The translations under genes were made by a program, and so were the position numbers. Below the pieces are notes generated by a model. It searched no databases and was not told where the DNA came from. It saw nothing but the letters and a program-made list of their open reading frames with translations. DNA of 64,000 nt from Thiothrix sp. (GTDB taxonomy: Bacteria; Pseudomonadota; Gammaproteobacteria; Thiotrichales; Thiotrichaceae). This document shows, piece by piece, positions 61,556-64,000 of this stretch (position 1 is the stretch's first letter; each line of letters starts with the position of its first letter). The stretch spans positions 1 to 64,000 of the forward strand of contig SSFA01000021.1 of assembly GCA_008015155.1 (NCBI GenBank). The letters run 5' to 3'.

Positions 61556-64000
61556 TTATGTAATCGCCAACTGCGTATCTAGCCATTTTTGTATTTGTTC
61601 CTGTAACGCTGCTGTTTGTACGGGTTTAGTGAGATAGCCATCGACACCGGCTTGCTCCGCCAAATCACGATGTTTCCGCGTACTGCGTGAAGTAATCATG
61701 ATCACTGGCAAATCCTTCATTTCCGGCCAAATCCGAATCGCTTGGGTCATTTCCAAGCCATTCATCCTTGGCATTTCCATGTCGGTTAACACCATGTCTA
61801 CTGGTGTGCTATTCATCAGCTGTAAGGCATCTAAACCATCCACTGCGGTGTGCACCACATGCCCCATGCCTTCTAATGTCAAGCGCAAGGCTTTACGGTT
61901 ACTGAGTGAGTCATCCACCACTAAAATAGTTGAAGCGGTTTGAGTGGTTTCCACTACTTTGACTTTATCAGGTGCTTGTAGCTGGATCTTGCCATCTTCA
62001 AGATCACGCACTAGACGAATCATGTCTAAGACCGGGGCAACGGTACCATTTGCTAAAATACATGCACCTTGCACGCCAGGCAGGTAATTCAGCCACGGCG
62101 CAAGACTTTTGATGACGATATCGCGTGAAGCTAAAACTTCATTGGCATAAAGAGCATGTACCCCGGTTTCACTGCGAATAATCAGCATCGTATGGGCTTG
62201 CTGAATAGACACAGGTGGAGCAGGCCAATGTAAGAGTTGTGCAAGTGGTTCGACCGGTAATTGATAGCGATTAGTCTGAATCCGCCACGTCCCATTGTCA
62301 TCGATACTTTCATTGGCAGCCACATACAGGACTTGTTCAATACTATCAGCAGGTACCGCAACCCAATTTTCACCAGCGCGTACCACCAGCGCATGTGTAG
62401 AAATTAAGGTTTGGGGCATATCCAGCACAACTTTGGTGCCCGCACCGGCTTGGCTACTTAAACTGACCGTCCCTCGCAATTTTTCAATGGCCGCTTGGAC
62501 AACATCCATACCGACGCCACGCCCTGAGACCTCACTGACCTCATCACGGGTACTAAAGCCTGGCTGCATGACTAAGCGAATCAAGGCATCGTCACTCAAG
62601 GAGGCATCTGCTCGGATCAAACCGCGCTCAATTCCGCGTGCGCGAATTTTCTCAAGGTGCATTCCCGCACCATCGTCTTCTAGAGTCAGTGCGATATGAT
62701 TACCCCGTTGTGCAAAGCTTAAGGTGATTTTACCCAGCTCATTTTTGCCAGCAGCCATACGCTCCTCGGGTGATTCGATCCCGTGGTCCACCGCATTACG
62801 CAACAAATGTAATAGCGGGTCGGTCACACCTTTGAGAATATCCGCGTCCACTTGTAAATGCTGTCCGTGGATTTCAATCTCAGCTTTTTTCCCGGTTTTC
62901 CGACAGGTCTCACGCACAATCCGTTGTAAACGTGGGACTAAAGAGCTGACAGGAGTGAGGCGCATAGCTAAGACGGCATCACTCAATTGCCGCTGCACGC
63001 GCTGCTGCTGATACAACTCATCGGTCAAGCGGCGAATCATTTGTTGCAGGTTTTGCACTAACTCATGACTATCAGCGGCAGCTTCCATGAGCAAATTGTT
63101 TGCGCTAACCAAATCGCTATAGGATTCTAATTCCAGCTCATCTAAAGTTTGGCCATCTTTTTGAGTAGACTTCGCACCTTTAGCTTGGCGTTGTGCTTGA
63201 TGCTCAATAGCAGTTTCCAACTCATCTAAACGTTGGCGAATTTGCTCGTCATGTTGATAAAGCTGCTTACCCATCCGGCTTGATTGCTGTAATAGTTCAG
63301 CGGATTGGCTACTAGAAGTGATTAACTCCCCAGCCAAACTGAGTAAGCGCGCTACCTTCTCTTCATTAACAGTAATTGAACCCGCGACTTGTGGAAGAAC
63401 TGGAGCAACAACTTGTTCTTCGGCTTCATCCTCCCCGAACTCGGCGGCTAGTGGTTCGGACTTCTGCTCTGTAATAAAGCTGGGTAAGCTAGCGACTGGG
63501 GCTAAGCTGGGTAACTCCTCTTCTATGCCCTCTTCTTCTGCCAACTGCTCTAAGCGGGTCTTCCAAACCGCTAAATCGCTATTAAGCTGTGCGTATTCCT
63601 CAGGTAAACCTGTACCCGCTTTGAGGTGATCAAACAAAGCCTCTAAGCAATCTGCAGCAGCCTCTAAAGTCTCACCTAAACCTGTCGGTACTGTTTGTAA
63701 AGCGGCTGCATCTAATAAATCTTCAAGCTGATGAGTGAAGTTAGCGATAGGCTCCACACCCACCACACCACTAGAACCTTTAATGGTATGTACCAAGCGT
63801 GAGGCATGGCGCTGCTGTTCACGATCACTCTGACCTTGTGCAACCAAACGGATTAGTCGAGCCGCTTCAGTGATATGCCCTGGAGTTTCTGCTAGATAAG
63901 CATGTAATAACTCTGGGTGCACATCGGCAGCAAAGGCTAAGTGTGTTGGTGCACTAACTAAGCCTTCAGGCTCATTGTGCTCTTCTTGCCCGCTAGCCCG
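61556..64000 (-). CDS. CheA/ChpA-like hybrid histidine kinase (5' end outside window)
   Basis: The frame is open through the right edge (814 visible residues), so the N-terminus is missing; a GTG at 63922 lies inside a conserved Hpt lead-in and is not the true start. An Hpt domain carries the phosphorylatable His in LVHTIKGSSGVVG (visible residue 71). A dimerisation region and a HATPase domain follow (LRNAVDHGIESPEERMAAG, LEDDGAGM, GRGVGMDVV), then a CheW-like domain. A receiver ends the protein (ILVVDDSLSNRKALR, VLTDMEMPRMNG, GYLTKPV). The Hpt-kinase-CheW-REC order is that of ChpA, which controls type IV pili. The response regulator follows 26 bases downstream. Confidence 0.9.
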   Translation of the reverse strand, partial: RASGQEEHNEPEGLVSAPTHLAFAADVHPELLHAYLAETPGHITEAARLIRLVAQGQSDREQQRHASRLVHTIKGSSGVVGVEPIANFTHQLEDLLDAAALQTVPTGLGETLEAAADCLEALFDHLKAGTGLPEEYAQLNSDLAVWKTRLEQLAEEEGIEEELPSLAPVASLPSFITEQKSEPLAAEFGEDEAEEQVVAPVLPQVAGSITVNEEKVARLLSLAGELITSSSQSAELLQQSSRMGKQLYQHDEQIRQRLDELETAIEHQAQRQAKGAKSTQKDGQTLDELELESYSDLVSANNLLMEAAADSHELVQNLQQMIRRLTDELYQQQRVQRQLSDAVLAMRLTPVSSLVPRLQRIVRETCRKTGKKAEIEIHGQHLQVDADILKGVTDPLLHLLRNAVDHGIESPEERMAAGKNELGKITLSFAQRGNHIALTLEDDGAGMHLEKIRARGIERGLIRADASLSDDALIRLVMQPGFSTRDEVSEVSGRGVGMDVVQAAIEKLRGTVSLSSQAGAGTKVVLDMPQTLISTHALVVRAGENWVAVPADSIEQVLYVAANESIDDNGTWRIQTNRYQLPVEPLAQLLHWPAPPVSIQQAHTMLIIRSETGVHALYANEVLASRDIVIKSLAPWLNYLPGVQGACILANGTVAPVLDMIRLVRDLEDGKIQLQAPDKVKVVETTQTASTILVVDDSLSNRKALRLTLEGMGHVVHTAVDGLDALQLMNSTPVDMVLTDMEMPRMNGLEMTQAIRIWPEMKDLPVIMITSRSTRKHRDLAEQAGVDGYLTKPVQTAALQEQIQKWLDTQLAIT

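Noticed and set aside
1..64000. tRNA, rRNA, CRISPR, transposase and phage genes
   Set aside because: None seen. Intergenic gaps are mostly under 200 bases, with no cloverleaf, regular spaced repeats or recombinase motifs noticed by eye.

Overview
The window reads as a stretch of ordinary chromosome from a gammaproteobacterium, slightly AT-rich and densely packed. I infer a member of the Thiotrichales (Thiothrix/Thiolinea-like) only tentatively. The hints are gammaproteobacterial housekeeping genes (RNase T, poly(A) polymerase I, an 887-residue homodimeric-type AceE, a 549-residue Pgi), a complete Entner-Doudoroff cluster, a BktB-like thiolase, a secreted DsrE-like protein, a secreted Gly/Tyr/Met-rich protein of the kind seen around sulfur globules, and a Chp-type chemosensory kinase. 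I see no phage, insertion sequence, CRISPR array, rRNA or tRNA.

Layout. 1-2.0 kb: a membrane protein with a degenerate GGDEF domain (runs off the left edge) and a hydrolase lipoprotein. 2.1-6.7 kb: OsmC protein, cysS, DsrE-like protein, an unknown acidic/coiled protein, pssA. 6.7-11.8 kb: a leader region that could attenuate leuA, then leuA, a family 4/5 uracil-DNA glycosylase, rimI, pcnB, folK. 11.8-13.0 kb (minus): DUF938 methyltransferase and rnt. 13.2-18.6 kb: aceE, aceF and a thiolase. 18.6-23.2 kb (minus): RND pump and its adaptor. 23.3-26.4 kb: DUF4124 protein, a two-domain TlpA-like protein, ppnP (minus), a CoA-type Nudix hydrolase. 26.4-29.0 kb (minus): gyrA.

29.2-42.1 kb (minus) is the metabolic centrepiece. 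Eleven closely spaced genes are read as porin, fructokinase, zwf, pgl, edd, pgi, eda, mgsA, pyk, glgC and an MFS transporter. A TTGACA/17 bp/GATTAT promoter and a LacI-type palindrome precede it and a U-tract terminator ends it. Together they describe sugar entry through the outer membrane, phosphorylation and isomerisation, the full Entner-Doudoroff route to pyruvate, a methylglyoxal branch and a glycogen branch. Divergent from it is a secreted low-complexity protein gene.

43.4-51.5 kb: pyrD (minus), an AGXT-type aminotransferase, an MltB-type transglycosylase (minus), a hydroxypyruvate/glycerate dehydrogenase, a Pro-rich membrane protein followed by a lipoprotein with a duplicated domain plus OmpA, and (minus) a helix-hairpin-helix protein with a histone-H1-like tail. 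51.6-58.5 kb (minus): moxR-DUF58-DUF4381-batA-batB/C-batD, all overlapping or abutting. 58.5-64 kb: bolA, then (minus) a Sel1-repeat protein, a response regulator and a CheA/ChpA-like hybrid kinase that is open through the right edge.

No clear-cut new defence or biosynthetic system is visible. The most interesting leads are the secreted Gly/Tyr/Met-rich protein, the duplicated-domain OmpA lipoprotein pair, the HhH/H1-like protein, the hydrolase-like/thioredoxin fusion, the long Entner-Doudoroff operon with its candidate operator, the leuA leader, and a recurring class of perfect 3'-end hairpins mostly without U-tracts.
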